This document shows, in pieces, positions 1 to 6,700 of a stretch of DNA of 7,866 nt. The stretch comes from an uncultured Eubacteriales bacterium (GTDB lineage: Bacteria; Bacillota; Clostridia; Lachnospirales; CAG-274): NCBI GenBank assembly GCA_902497185.1, contig CABVEG010000072.1, positions 1 to 7,866 on the forward strand. Reading direction: 5' to 3'. The translations under genes were made by a program, and so were the position numbers. Every line of letters begins with the position of its first letter. Within the stretch, counting starts at the first letter, position 1. Below the pieces are notes generated by a model. It was not told where the DNA came from, made no database searches, and saw nothing but the letters and a program-made list of their open reading frames with translations.

Positions 1-334
1 CCTTGTTTTGCTCTTTAAGCTTTGCTACTAATTTAATAATATCTTCACTGTCAAGCTTTTCAACAATCTTAAAAATACCGTCAATAAAAACCTTTTCAAT
101 ATCACTGTTCTGAGAAAGGATACCATAAATAAAACCTACTAACTCTCTGTAGTTAGCTAATGGGAATTCAGCTACCTCAACAAATCTGACTGCGTGGTCC
201 AAATCATAAATATGTCTGCTGTCATCGTCAATATATACAACACATCCATTGCCTGTTTTTGCTGCGTTATTAGCCATTTCTAATAACTTTTTTGTCTTTC
301 CTTCGCCTTTTTCACCTGCTAAAATCTGTACCAT
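1..334 (-). CDS. P-loop ATP-binding protein, 5' part only (3' end beyond the window)
   Basis: The visible 111 codons encode the N-terminal part of a small nucleotide-binding protein beginning MVQILAGEKGEGKT. Residues 7-14 (GEKGEGKT) form a Walker A motif, and residues 81-86 (KVFIDG) look like a hydrophobic strand ending in a Walker B aspartate (D85). The ATG at 334-332 is chosen because GGAGGAG (341-347 on the plus strand) lies 6 bases upstream. I see no signal peptide or membrane segment, so it should be cytoplasmic. Similar short clostridial proteins are often labelled as PilT-like or generic ATP-binding proteins, but nothing here supports pilus retraction, and the true function is unknown. 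It is divergent from the topoisomerase operon. The C-terminus, and so the full length, cannot be judged. Confidence 0.85.
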   Translation of the reverse strand, partial: MVQILAGEKGEGKTKKLLEMANNAAKTGNGCVVYIDDDSRHIYDLDHAVRFVEVAEFPLANYRELVGFIYGILSQNSDIEKVFIDGIFKIVEKLDSEDIIKLVAKLKEQNK

Positions 335-359
335 AGTAATCTCCTCCTTGAAATTAAAT

Positions 360-376
360 TGAAGAATTATTCTTCA
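360..376. repeat. 8-bp inverted repeat in the leader of the P-loop ATPase gene
   Basis: TGAAGAATTATTCTTCA is a perfect dyad with 8-bp arms around one central base. It lies between the proposed transcription start and the ribosome binding site of the minus-strand gene. An operator is possible; with a one-base centre it is a poor RNA hairpin. The region is AT-rich, so chance is a real alternative. Confidence 0.4.
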
Positions 377-395
377 TTCTATTATTCCCATACCA

Positions 396-423
396 GTTAT
401 AAATAGAATTTGAAATATGGCAA
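396..423 (-). promoter_or_regulatory. Probable sigma-A promoter of the P-loop ATPase gene
   Basis: On the minus strand TTGCCA (418-423) and TATAAC (396-401) are separated by 16 bases; each differs from consensus at one position. Transcription would start near 389, giving a leader of about 55 bases before the ATG at 334. No experimental support; inferred from motif and placement. Confidence 0.5.
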
Positions 424-428
424 TAATA

Positions 429-450
429 AACAATGATAATATTCATTGTT
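429..450. repeat. 8-bp inverted repeat in the divergent intergenic region
   Basis: AACAATGA (429-436) and TCATTGTT (443-450) are perfect inverted copies separated by TAATAT. The dyad sits just upstream of the proposed -35 box of the minus-strand ATPase gene and about 120 bp upstream of the parE promoter, a place where a regulator of one or both genes could bind. No family consensus was recognised. The rest of 335-570 is AT-rich and shows no gene. Confidence 0.4.
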
Positions 451-572
451 GCTTTATAATTTATATATTCAACAAATATTCCAACTTTCCTTTTATTTTT
501 TTAAAATTTTAATAAAAATATATTGGGTTTATGGTTTTATGGCTTTTAATAAATTAAGGTTGGCATTTTTAC

Positions 573-602
573 TTGACAAAAGATGAAAGAATGGGTTAAT
601 AT
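573..602 (+). promoter_or_regulatory. Sigma-A promoter of the parE-parC operon
   Basis: A perfect -35 box TTGACA (573-578) is followed after 18 bases by TAATAT (597-602, 4 of 6 matches to TATAAT); TTAATA at 596-601 gives a 17-base alternative. The predicted start of transcription is near 609, downstream of an in-frame ATG at 583 and upstream of the ATG at 631. This supports 631 as the real start codon. Confidence 0.6.
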
Positions 603-630
603 TATAAGGATATGGAAAGGAAAGAGTCTT

Positions 631-2628
631 ATGAAAAAAAATACAGTAAAAAATGAATATACAAATGAAAGTATAAGCTCTTTAAAGGGCGCCGACAGAG
701 TAAGACTGCGCCCAAGTGTAATATTTGGCTCTGACGGCTTAGAAGGCTGCGAACATTCTGTGTTTGAAATCCTTTCTAATGCCATTGATGAGGCAAGAGA
801 GGGCTTTGGCAATAAAATTGAAATTATATTAGGCAATGATAATGACATTACTGTTTGCGACCACGGAAGAGGTATACCTGTTGACTACAACGCAAATGAA
901 GAAAGATATAACTGGGAGCTTCTTTTTTGTGAAATGTATGCCGGTGGTAAATATAATAATAACAGCGGAGATAACTATGAGTTCAGCCTTGGGTTAAACG
1001 GTTTGGGACTTTGTGCTACACAGTACAGCTCTGAATTTATGGAGGTTACTATATTTAGAGATGGCTATAAATATGGGCTTAATTTTGAAAAGGGTGAAAA
1101 TGTAGGTGGACTTAGAAAAGAAGAAACAGCTTCAAAAAAGACCGGTTCAACTATTCACTGGAAGCCTGACAGGGAAGTATTTACAGATATAAATATCCCC
1201 TTGGAATATTATCAGGATATTTTGAAAAGGCAATGTATAGTAAATGCAGGGCTTACATTTGAACTTATAGATGAAAAAACTGACCAAAAATTTACCTATT
1301 GCTATCCCGAGGGAATAAAGGACTATATTGCTGAAATATCAGGCGAAAAATCCTTTACTGAAATTCAATATTATTCAGGTGAGGGAAAGGGCAAGGACAG
1401 AGAAGATAAGGAAGAATATAAACTTAGATTTGAGCTTGCTTTCTGCTTTAACAATGAGGTTAATGCCCTTGAATACTATCATAATTCAAGCTATCTGGAA
1501 TATGGCGGTTCACCTGACAAGGCGGTAAAATCAGCCTTTGTGTCTGCTATCGACAGCTATTTAAAAACAAATAATCTCTATAATAAGAATGAAAAGAAAA
1601 TTGTATTTACAGATGTTGAGGACAGCTTGGTTCTTATTATAAACAGCTTTTCTACTATAACAAGCTATGAAAACCAAACAAAAAAATCCATAACAAATAA
1701 ATTTATACAGGAATTTTTAACAGACTATTTGAAGAAACAGCTTGAAATATATTTTATTGAAAACAAGGCTGATGCCGATAAAATTGCAAAGCAAATTCTT
1801 GTAAACAAAAGGAGTAGGGAAACTGCCGAAAAAACAAGAGTAAATATAAAGAAAAAGCTTACAGGAACTATTGATATGAACAACAGAGTTGAAAAATTTG
1901 TTAACTGTCGTTCAAAGGATGTTACAAAACGTGAGCTTTATATAGTAGAGGGTGATTCTGCTCTCGGTTCTGTTATGCTTGGCAGAGATGCCGAATTTCA
2001 GGGAATTATGCCTATAAGAGGCAAAATTCTTAACTGCCTTAAAGCAAACTATGACAGAATATTTAAATCTGATATTATTACGGACCTTTTAAAGGTTATT
2101 GGCTGCGGTGTAGAGATTAAAACAAAGCATAATACCAGCAAGGATTTAAACAGCTTTGATATAAATAACCTGAGATGGGATAAAATTATAATATGTACAG
2201 ATGCCGATGTAGACGGTTTTCAGATAAGAACTCTTGTTTTAACTATGATATACAGACTTGTTCCAACACTTATTGACGAACACAAAGTATTTATTGCCGA
2301 ATCACCGTTGTATGAAATTACAACAGGCAGCGGCAAAAATGAAAAAACATATTTTGCCTATACCGAAAAGGAAAAGGCAGACATAACTAAAAAAATAAAG
2401 GGAAATTATAAAATTCAGCGTTCAAAAGGTCTTGGTGAAAATGAGCCTGAAATGATGTGGCAGACAACTATGAATCCTGAAACAAGACGTCTTATTATGG
2501 TTATGCCTGAAGATGCCAAAATGACCTCTGATGTGTTTGACCTGCTTCTTGGAGATAATTTACAGGGCAGAAAAGAACATATTGAAACAGAGGGTTATAA
2601 ATATATTGATTTGACTGAATTAAGCTAA
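631..2628 (+). CDS. parE: Type IIA DNA topoisomerase subunit B, probably topoisomerase IV subunit ParE
   Basis: ATPase subunit of a type IIA topoisomerase; with subunit A it passes one DNA duplex through another using ATP, chiefly to unlink replicated chromosomes. The 665-residue protein has a GHKL ATPase domain (about 18-230) with E46 and N50 in FEILSN and the DHGRGIP motif at 77-83, a transducer domain with the ATP-sensing QTK triad at 349-351, and a TOPRIM domain with EGDSA (440-444), DADVDG (524-529) and KGLGE (599-603). It lacks the large insert of Gram-negative GyrB. Divergent points are RPSVIFG where RPGMYIG is usual, and Asn123 in GLNGLG where most bacterial GyrB/ParE have His. The start at 631 has GGAAAGGAAAG just upstream; an in-frame ATG at 583 lacks a ribosome site and precedes the predicted transcription start. 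GyrB identity is not excluded, but the partner favours ParE. Confidence 0.88.
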   Translation: MKKNTVKNEYTNESISSLKGADRVRLRPSVIFGSDGLEGCEHSVFEILSNAIDEAREGFGNKIEIILGNDNDITVCDHGRGIPVDYNANEERYNWELLFCEMYAGGKYNNNSGDNYEFSLGLNGLGLCATQYSSEFMEVTIFRDGYKYGLNFEKGENVGGLRKEETASKKTGSTIHWKPDREVFTDINIPLEYYQDILKRQCIVNAGLTFELIDEKTDQKFTYCYPEGIKDYIAEISGEKSFTEIQYYSGEGKGKDREDKEEYKLRFELAFCFNNEVNALEYYHNSSYLEYGGSPDKAVKSAFVSAIDSYLKTNNLYNKNEKKIVFTDVEDSLVLIINSFSTITSYENQTKKSITNKFIQEFLTDYLKKQLEIYFIENKADADKIAKQILVNKRSRETAEKTRVNIKKKLTGTIDMNNRVEKFVNCRSKDVTKRELYIVEGDSALGSVMLGRDAEFQGIMPIRGKILNCLKANYDRIFKSDIITDLLKVIGCGVEIKTKHNTSKDLNSFDINNLRWDKIIICTDADVDGFQIRTLVLTMIYRLVPTLIDEHKVFIAESPLYEITTGSGKNEKTYFAYTEKEKADITKKIKGNYKIQRSKGLGENEPEMMWQTTMNPETRRLIMVMPEDAKMTSDVFDLLLGDNLQGRKEHIETEGYKYIDLTELS

Positions 2629-2640
2629 GGAGGGTGAATT

Positions 2641-4845
2641 ATGGCTAAAAAATATACGGAACAGCATATAACAGATACTCTTGAGCTTAATTATATGCCT
2701 TATGCAATGAGTGTAATCGTATCAAGAGCAATTCCTGAAATTGACGGATTTAAGCCTGCTCACAGAAAGCTCCTATATACAATGTATAAAATGGGGCTTT
2801 TGAATGGCGCCAGAACAAAGTCTACTAATGTTGTGGGACAGACAATGAAATTAAATCCTCATGGTGATGCAACCATATATGAAACAATGGTAAGACTTAC
2901 AAGAGGCAATGATGCTCTTTTACATCCCTTTGTAGACAGCAAGGGTAACTTTGGTAAGGTGTTTTCTAGTGCTATGGCTTATGCTGCATCAAGATATACC
3001 GAGGTTAAGCTTGACAGTATATGTACTGAAATTTTTAAGGATATTGACAAGGATACAGTTGATTTTATAGATAATTATGACGGCACCTTAAAAGAACCTG
3101 TGTTATTTCCAACAACTTTTCCAAATGTTTTGGTAACTCCCAACAAGGGTATTGCCGTAGGTATGGCAAGCACAATATGCAGCTTTAATTTAAGAGAGGT
3201 TTGCGATGCAACTATTCAGTATATTAAAAATGCTAATGTTGATTTGAGGGAATATTTAAAGGCACCGGATTTTACTACAGGCGGCGAGCTTATATATAAT
3301 GCCGATGAAATGGCTAAAATATATGATACGGGCAGAGGCAGCTTTAAAGTACGAGCTAAGTATAATTATGATAAGAAAAACGGTATTATAGAAATATATG
3401 AAATTCCATATACAACTAACATAGAGGCAATTATTGACAAAATTATTGATCTTGTTAAGCAGAATAAAATTAAGGAAATTAACGATGTAAGGAATGAAAC
3501 TGACTTAAATGGTTTAAAAATTGCCATTGATATAAAAAGAAGTGCCGATCCCGAAAAACTTATGACAAAGCTATATCAGATGACACCTCTTACTGATAGT
3601 TTCAGCTGCAATTTTAATGTCCTTGTAAACGGCTCACCAAGGACAATGGGAATTAAGGAAATACTTAATGAATGGATAGACTTCAGAATGTCCTGTATTA
3701 AGCGTCAGACTGCTTATGATATAGAAAAGAAAAAGGACAGGCTTCATCTTCTTGAAGGTCTTGAAAAAATACTCCTTGATATAGATAAGGCTATAAAAAT
3801 AATTAGGGAAACTGAGGAGGATAGTCTTGTAATTCCTAACTTAATGAAGGGCTTTAACATAGACGAAATTCAGGCTGAATTTGTAGCAGAAATAAAGCTT
3901 AGAAATCTTAATAAAGAATATATTTTAAAGCAGACTAAAGCTATTGATGATTTGAAAGGTGAAATTGCGGAGCTTGATGATATTCTTCATCACGAAAGCA
4001 AAGTACTTAAGATTATAATAGCTGATTTAAAGAGAGTATCTAAAAAGTTTGGTAAGGACAGAAAAACTGATATTATATATGAACACGAAATAAAACAGAT
4101 TGATACTGATGATTTTATTGAGGATTATCCTGTAACATTGTTTCTTACTAAAGAAAACTATTTGAAGAAAATCACACAGGTATCTTTGCAGGCATCAATG
4201 AGAGTTTCTGCTGAACATAAGCTGAAAGAAAATGATGAAATTATACAAACATTGGAAACAACTAATAAGACAGAAATACTTATGTTTTCAAGCAAGCAAA
4301 ATGTGTATAAAATCAAATGTCACGATTTGCCGGAGTGTAAGACGAGTAATATAGGTGAGTACCTTAATAACGTTCTTGCTATGGACAGTGATGAAAAAAT
4401 TGTGTATATTACTCAAAGCAATGAATATAAGGGATATATGCTTTTTGCTTATGAAAACGGAAAGATAGCAAAGATAAATATGTCAGCCTATGAAACAAAG
4501 ACTATGAGAAAGAAACTTATTAATGCTTATAATGGCAAAATACCTCTTGTAGCGGCAATGTATATTGAGGAAGATAAGGATATAGTACTTGTAAGAGATA
4601 CAGATAAGGCTATGCTTATAAATACCTCACTTATACCTGAAAAGCAAACAAAGACAACTACGGGAATAACAGTGTATACCCTTAAGAAAAACAGTAAGCT
4701 TTCTAAAATGGCAGCAAGGGAAGATTTTATATCAGGGGATATTGAATACTATCGTTCCACTAAGGTTCCCGGAACAGGACATTTTATAAATGATGCAGAT
4801 AAGGATGCAAATAACTTCCCCAAGCAATTAAATATGTTTAATTAA
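2641..4845 (+). CDS. parC: Type IIA DNA topoisomerase subunit A, probably topoisomerase IV subunit ParC
   Basis: DNA-cleaving subunit that forms the covalent phosphotyrosine link and the gate for strand passage. The 734-residue protein has the winged-helix/tower region with YAMSVIVSRAIPE (21-33), KPAHRKLLY (38-46), and the catalytic tyrosine Y119 in SRYTE. A long coiled-coil segment spans roughly 350-470. The C-terminal domain (about 490-734) has degenerate beta-pinwheel blades such as VTLFLTKENYLKKIT and YMLFAYENGKIAKI, but no QRRGGKG GyrA box, so DNA wrapping like gyrase is unlikely and topoisomerase IV activity is favoured. In the quinolone-determining segment NPHGDATIYE (72-81) the usual Ser is Ala77 and the usual Asp/Glu is Glu81. 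It starts 12 bases after the parE stop; the ribosome site AGGAGGG begins on the last base of that stop, indicating translational coupling. Confidence 0.88.
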   Translation: MAKKYTEQHITDTLELNYMPYAMSVIVSRAIPEIDGFKPAHRKLLYTMYKMGLLNGARTKSTNVVGQTMKLNPHGDATIYETMVRLTRGNDALLHPFVDSKGNFGKVFSSAMAYAASRYTEVKLDSICTEIFKDIDKDTVDFIDNYDGTLKEPVLFPTTFPNVLVTPNKGIAVGMASTICSFNLREVCDATIQYIKNANVDLREYLKAPDFTTGGELIYNADEMAKIYDTGRGSFKVRAKYNYDKKNGIIEIYEIPYTTNIEAIIDKIIDLVKQNKIKEINDVRNETDLNGLKIAIDIKRSADPEKLMTKLYQMTPLTDSFSCNFNVLVNGSPRTMGIKEILNEWIDFRMSCIKRQTAYDIEKKKDRLHLLEGLEKILLDIDKAIKIIRETEEDSLVIPNLMKGFNIDEIQAEFVAEIKLRNLNKEYILKQTKAIDDLKGEIAELDDILHHESKVLKIIIADLKRVSKKFGKDRKTDIIYEHEIKQIDTDDFIEDYPVTLFLTKENYLKKITQVSLQASMRVSAEHKLKENDEIIQTLETTNKTEILMFSSKQNVYKIKCHDLPECKTSNIGEYLNNVLAMDSDEKIVYITQSNEYKGYMLFAYENGKIAKINMSAYETKTMRKKLINAYNGKIPLVAAMYIEEDKDIVLVRDTDKAMLINTSLIPEKQTKTTTGITVYTLKKNSKLSKMAAREDFISGDIEYYRSTKVPGTGHFINDADKDANNFPKQLNMFN

Positions 4846-4878
4846 TGTAAATCAGGATACAATTTTATGTAATAACAA

Positions 4879-4924
4879 GGCTGAGCCGTACTCAACAGGG
4901 CTCAGCCAATTTAGCTTTTATTTG
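4879..4924 (+). terminator. Probable intrinsic terminator of the parE-parC operon
   Basis: GGCTGAGCC (4879-4887) and GGCTCAGCC (4899-4907) form a perfect 9-bp GC-rich stem with an 11-base loop, 33 bases after the parC stop. The T-rich stretch CTTTTATTT begins about 8 bases beyond the stem, later than in a textbook terminator, so efficiency is uncertain. Read from the minus strand the stem is followed by TTGTTATT, so it may act both ways. Confidence 0.6.
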
Positions 4925-4974
4925 ATATATTTCTCTATTGTACTCAAATGCTCTTTATTTTTAGGAATATCAGA

Positions 4975-5024
4975 TAAAAAGAAAACTGCCGCAAAATGAA
5001 CAGTAAATTATTCATTTTGCAGCA
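4975..5024 (-). terminator. Intrinsic terminator of the sigma / anti-sigma operon
   Basis: Read on the minus strand, GCAAAATGAA and TTCATTTTGC (5011-5020 and 4991-5000 on the plus strand) form a perfect 10-bp stem with a 10-base loop. A further 3 base pairs (TGC/GCA) follow one mismatch, and GTTTTCTTTTTATC comes directly after. It lies 12 bases beyond the anti-sigma stop codon and protects the convergent parC gene from read-through. Confidence 0.8.
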
Positions 5025-5035
5025 ATTCTAAAATT

Positions 5036-5806
5036 TTATCTTACATCAATTACCTGTTTAGCCATTTCAATAAGTTCTGTTTTATCAATTTCTTCTCCCA
5101 TATCCATAAGGTCATAGGAAATATCGTCTTCAATCCAAATGATAGATTGTGTCTTTTGCTCTTCAATTTTATCTGAACCAAAACCAATCATTAATTCGCC
5201 CTTGTCCTCAAGTTCCTTATCTTCCTCGGTTTTAACATAATCAGGCGGTACAGCCTTATATGTAAAGCTGCTGTAGTAAAGAGTTATATTGTTATATGAT
5301 ATAAGTTCAGCATCTTCGCTTGCTCCAAGACTATCAGAGGCAGGGGAAGTGAATAATGTTAATATGGCATCCTTATTATCAGTATCGTACCAAAAGGTAA
5401 TGTTCTTGAATTTGTTAATTACATTTCCGTTATCATCCTCACTTTGTGAGTCAGCAGGGCTTGCAAACTTAAATTTATGAGTTCCAAGAGTTTCTGTAAA
5501 CTTGGGAGAGTAATTAACTATTTCTTCAACCTCTTCAAGAGTAGGAAAGTGCTTTATTTCATCTAAAATTGATGAGTGTGAGCTGACACTTACAATTTTG
5601 CCTGCGGCAATTACCCCTGATGCAAGAACTACTGTTAATGCCAGTGCGGCAACCAATATTTTTGGTGTAAATTTAAATCTTTTCATACTATCGTTCTCCT
5701 TTTCTTCCAACTCGGTTTTAATTGTACTAAGGAGGTTTTGGGGCAGCTGAATATTTTCAGTTTTTAATGACAAAGCCTTTTTTATATCATTATCCAAATT
5801 ATTCAT
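5036..5806 (-). CDS. Membrane-anchored anti-sigma factor (DUF4367-like extracytoplasmic domain)
   Basis: Probable single-pass membrane protein of 256 residues that holds the ECF sigma factor encoded just upstream inactive until an envelope signal arrives. Residues 1-49 are a charged, cytoplasmic-type region. Residues about 50-69 (KILVAALALTVVLASGVIAA) form one membrane segment after a Lys/Arg-rich stretch, so the N-terminus should be inside and the large acidic remainder outside. The end of the protein (about 220-254: IIWIEDDISYDL, then MGEEIDKTELIEMAKQV) resembles DUF4367 domains of clostridial sigma-linked proteins. It has no cysteine at all, so it is not a zinc-binding (HxxxCxxC) anti-sigma. 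The ATG at 5806 overlaps the sigma stop in ATGA and has AAGGAGG (5814-5820) upstream. The role rests mostly on gene order and topology; the signal it senses is unknown. Confidence 0.78.
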   Translation of the reverse strand: MNNLDNDIKKALSLKTENIQLPQNLLSTIKTELEEKENDSMKRFKFTPKILVAALALTVVLASGVIAAGKIVSVSSHSSILDEIKHFPTLEEVEEIVNYSPKFTETLGTHKFKFASPADSQSEDDNGNVINKFKNITFWYDTDNKDAILTLFTSPASDSLGASEDAELISYNNITLYYSSFTYKAVPPDYVKTEEDKELEDKGELMIGFGSDKIEEQKTQSIIWIEDDISYDLMDMGEEIDKTELIEMAKQVIDVR

Positions 5807-6333
5807 TGAAATACCTCCTTATTCAGTGATTTTCTTAATTTTCTTTTGGCTGTAAAAAGTCTGGATTTAACTGTGCCTTCCAAACAGCCCATTGTTTTTG
5901 AAATTTCATTAATTGACATTTCGTTGAAATAAAATAATATTATGGTTGTTTTAAGCTTTTCATTAAGCTTATTTATTTCCTCGTAAAGCAGGTCATATTT
6001 ATTATCTTTGAAATACTCATCACAAGCTGATGTATTTATTCTGTTGGTCATTTCATCAACCAATATGCAGTATGTATCTTTTTTTGCGTGTTTCCATGCT
6101 ATACGGGTCAATATTTTATAAAACCATGGTTTAAAGGAGTTTGGATTCTTGAGTGTTTTAATTGCTTTAATACTTTGGACAAATGCTTCCTGTGTAACAT
6201 CCTCTGCCGTATAGCTGTTGGAGGTTATGAGATAGGCTGTTCTGTATGCCTGCTTGCCGTACTTTGTATAAAGCTCGTTAATTCCATTTTCATCACCCTT
6301 TTTTATTTTCTCTATTATTTCATAATCTTCCAT
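5803..6333 (-). CDS. ECF-family RNA polymerase sigma factor (sigma-70, group 4)
   Basis: Alternative sigma factor of 176 residues, normal length for the family. Region 2 (about 18-88) includes LYTKYGKQAYRTAYLI, the AEDVTQEAF core-binding motif (43-51) and PWFYKILTRIAWKHAKK, which melts and reads the -10 element. Region 4 (about 118-170) has LNEKLKTTIILFYFNEMS followed by the helix-turn-helix INEISKTMGCLEGTVKSRL that reads the -35 element. Regions 1 and 3 are absent, as in other ECF sigmas. The start at 6333 has AAGGAG (6342-6347) 8 bases upstream. The stop overlaps the anti-sigma start by 4 bases, which couples their translation and keeps the amounts matched. An AACC-N16-CCTC promoter in front suggests it transcribes its own operon. 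Other targets cannot be told from this window. Confidence 0.92.
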   Translation of the reverse strand: MEDYEIIEKIKKGDENGINELYTKYGKQAYRTAYLITSNSYTAEDVTQEAFVQSIKAIKTLKNPNSFKPWFYKILTRIAWKHAKKDTYCILVDEMTNRINTSACDEYFKDNKYDLLYEEINKLNEKLKTTIILFYFNEMSINEISKTMGCLEGTVKSRLFTAKRKLRKSLNKEVFQ

Positions 6334-6365
6334 AATCTCAACTCCTTGCTTTTTAGATGCATCTA

Positions 6366-6397
6366 CTTATAAGAGGTAGGTAAAGGTGAAAAGGTTC
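6366..6397 (-). promoter_or_regulatory. Candidate ECF-type (autoregulated) promoter of the sigma / anti-sigma operon
   Basis: On the minus strand GAACCTTTT (6389-6397) carries the AACC core of many ECF -35 elements. Exactly 16 bases after AACC comes CCTC (6373-6376), followed by TTATAAG, one base away from the frequent ECF -10 core CGTC. Transcription would begin near 6365, about 20 bases before the ribosome site. Inferred from spacing and position upstream of an ECF sigma gene. Confidence 0.5.
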
Positions 6398-6402
6398 AAA
6401 TT

Positions 6403-6431
6403 ATTTTAACATATTTAGAGGAAAAGTTAAA
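6403..6431 (-). promoter_or_regulatory. Possible housekeeping promoter of the sigma gene (extended -10)
   Basis: On the minus strand TGTTAAAAT (6403-6411) is an extended -10 element (TG-N-TAAAAT). The TTTAAC 17 bases upstream (6426-6431) is a weak -35 box. It would give basal transcription ahead of the ECF-type promoter. AT-rich sequence makes chance matches common. Confidence 0.3.
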
Positions 6432-6596
6432 TTATTGTTTTGAGTTGTAAATAAATTTACTGATTAATTTATATATTATAGCCTTGGATAACATTAATTA
6501 AAGGCTTTGTTAAATTTCTTATGAAGGTATTTGGACTGTGTATGAGGGCATTTATGCTTTATAGGTAGAAAATGTTGATTTTTTATAAAAAAACTA
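6432..6596. other. AT-rich intergenic DNA between divergent promoters, no gene seen
   Basis: This stretch lies between the sigma gene control region and the promoter of the DUF2325 operon. I find no start codon with a ribosome site and no RNA gene. A short AGCCTT/AAGGCT dyad (6480-6485 / 6501-6506) with a 15-base loop is the only visible structure and is weak. Confidence 0.5.
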
Positions 6597-6625
6597 TTGA
6601 CAAAATGGAAAATATAGTGTAATAT
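6597..6625 (+). promoter_or_regulatory. Strong sigma-A promoter of the DUF2325-DUF3793-flavodoxin operon
   Basis: A perfect -35 box TTGACA (6597-6602), a 17-base spacer and TAATAT (6620-6625). Transcription should start near 6632, one base before the first of three inverted repeats. The leader is about 100 bases long. The strong core boxes suggest that expression is held down by a regulator and not limited by the promoter. Confidence 0.7.
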
Positions 6626-6632
6626 TATATCA

Positions 6633-6650
6633 AGTTAGCAAGAGCTAACT
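6633..6650. promoter_or_regulatory. Inverted repeat 1 (operator-like), GTTAGC-AAGA-GCTAAC
   Basis: Perfect dyad: GTTAGC (6634-6639), AAGA, GCTAAC (6644-6649), extended by one A/T pair to 6633-6650. It covers positions about +2 to +19 of the predicted transcript, where a bound repressor would block RNA polymerase. It could alternatively fold in RNA as a 7-bp stem with a 4-base loop. Confidence 0.7.
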
Positions 6651-6667
6651 ATATTTTAAAAATATAG

Positions 6668-6683
6668 GTTAGTAACTGCTAAC
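6668..6683. promoter_or_regulatory. Inverted repeat 2 (operator-like), GTTAGT-AACT-GCTAAC
   Basis: Same 16-bp layout as repeat 1 and placed exactly 34 bp after it. Five of six arm pairs are Watson-Crick; the sixth is T opposite G, which would still pair as U-G in RNA. Confidence 0.65.
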
Positions 6684-6700
6684 ATAATTATTAAACAGTG

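Noticed and set aside
546..848. Minus-strand 100-codon open frame overlapping the start of parE
   Set aside because: It lies opposite a well-supported gene and its promoter, has low-complexity hydrophobic content, and shows no ribosome site or family resemblance.
631..4845. The topoisomerase pair as DNA gyrase (gyrB-gyrA)
   Set aside because: The A subunit lacks a GyrA box and has a short, degenerate C-terminal domain, which fits topoisomerase IV better; functional proof is not available from sequence.
5289..6372. Plus-strand open frames within 5289-5480 and 6088-6372
   Set aside because: They are antisense to the anti-sigma and sigma genes, which have clear family motifs, and lack ribosome binding sites.
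6480..6506. AGCCTT...AAGGCT inverted repeat as a terminator or small RNA
   Set aside because: The stem is only 6 bp with a 15-base loop, no T-run follows directly, and no gene ends nearby on either strand.
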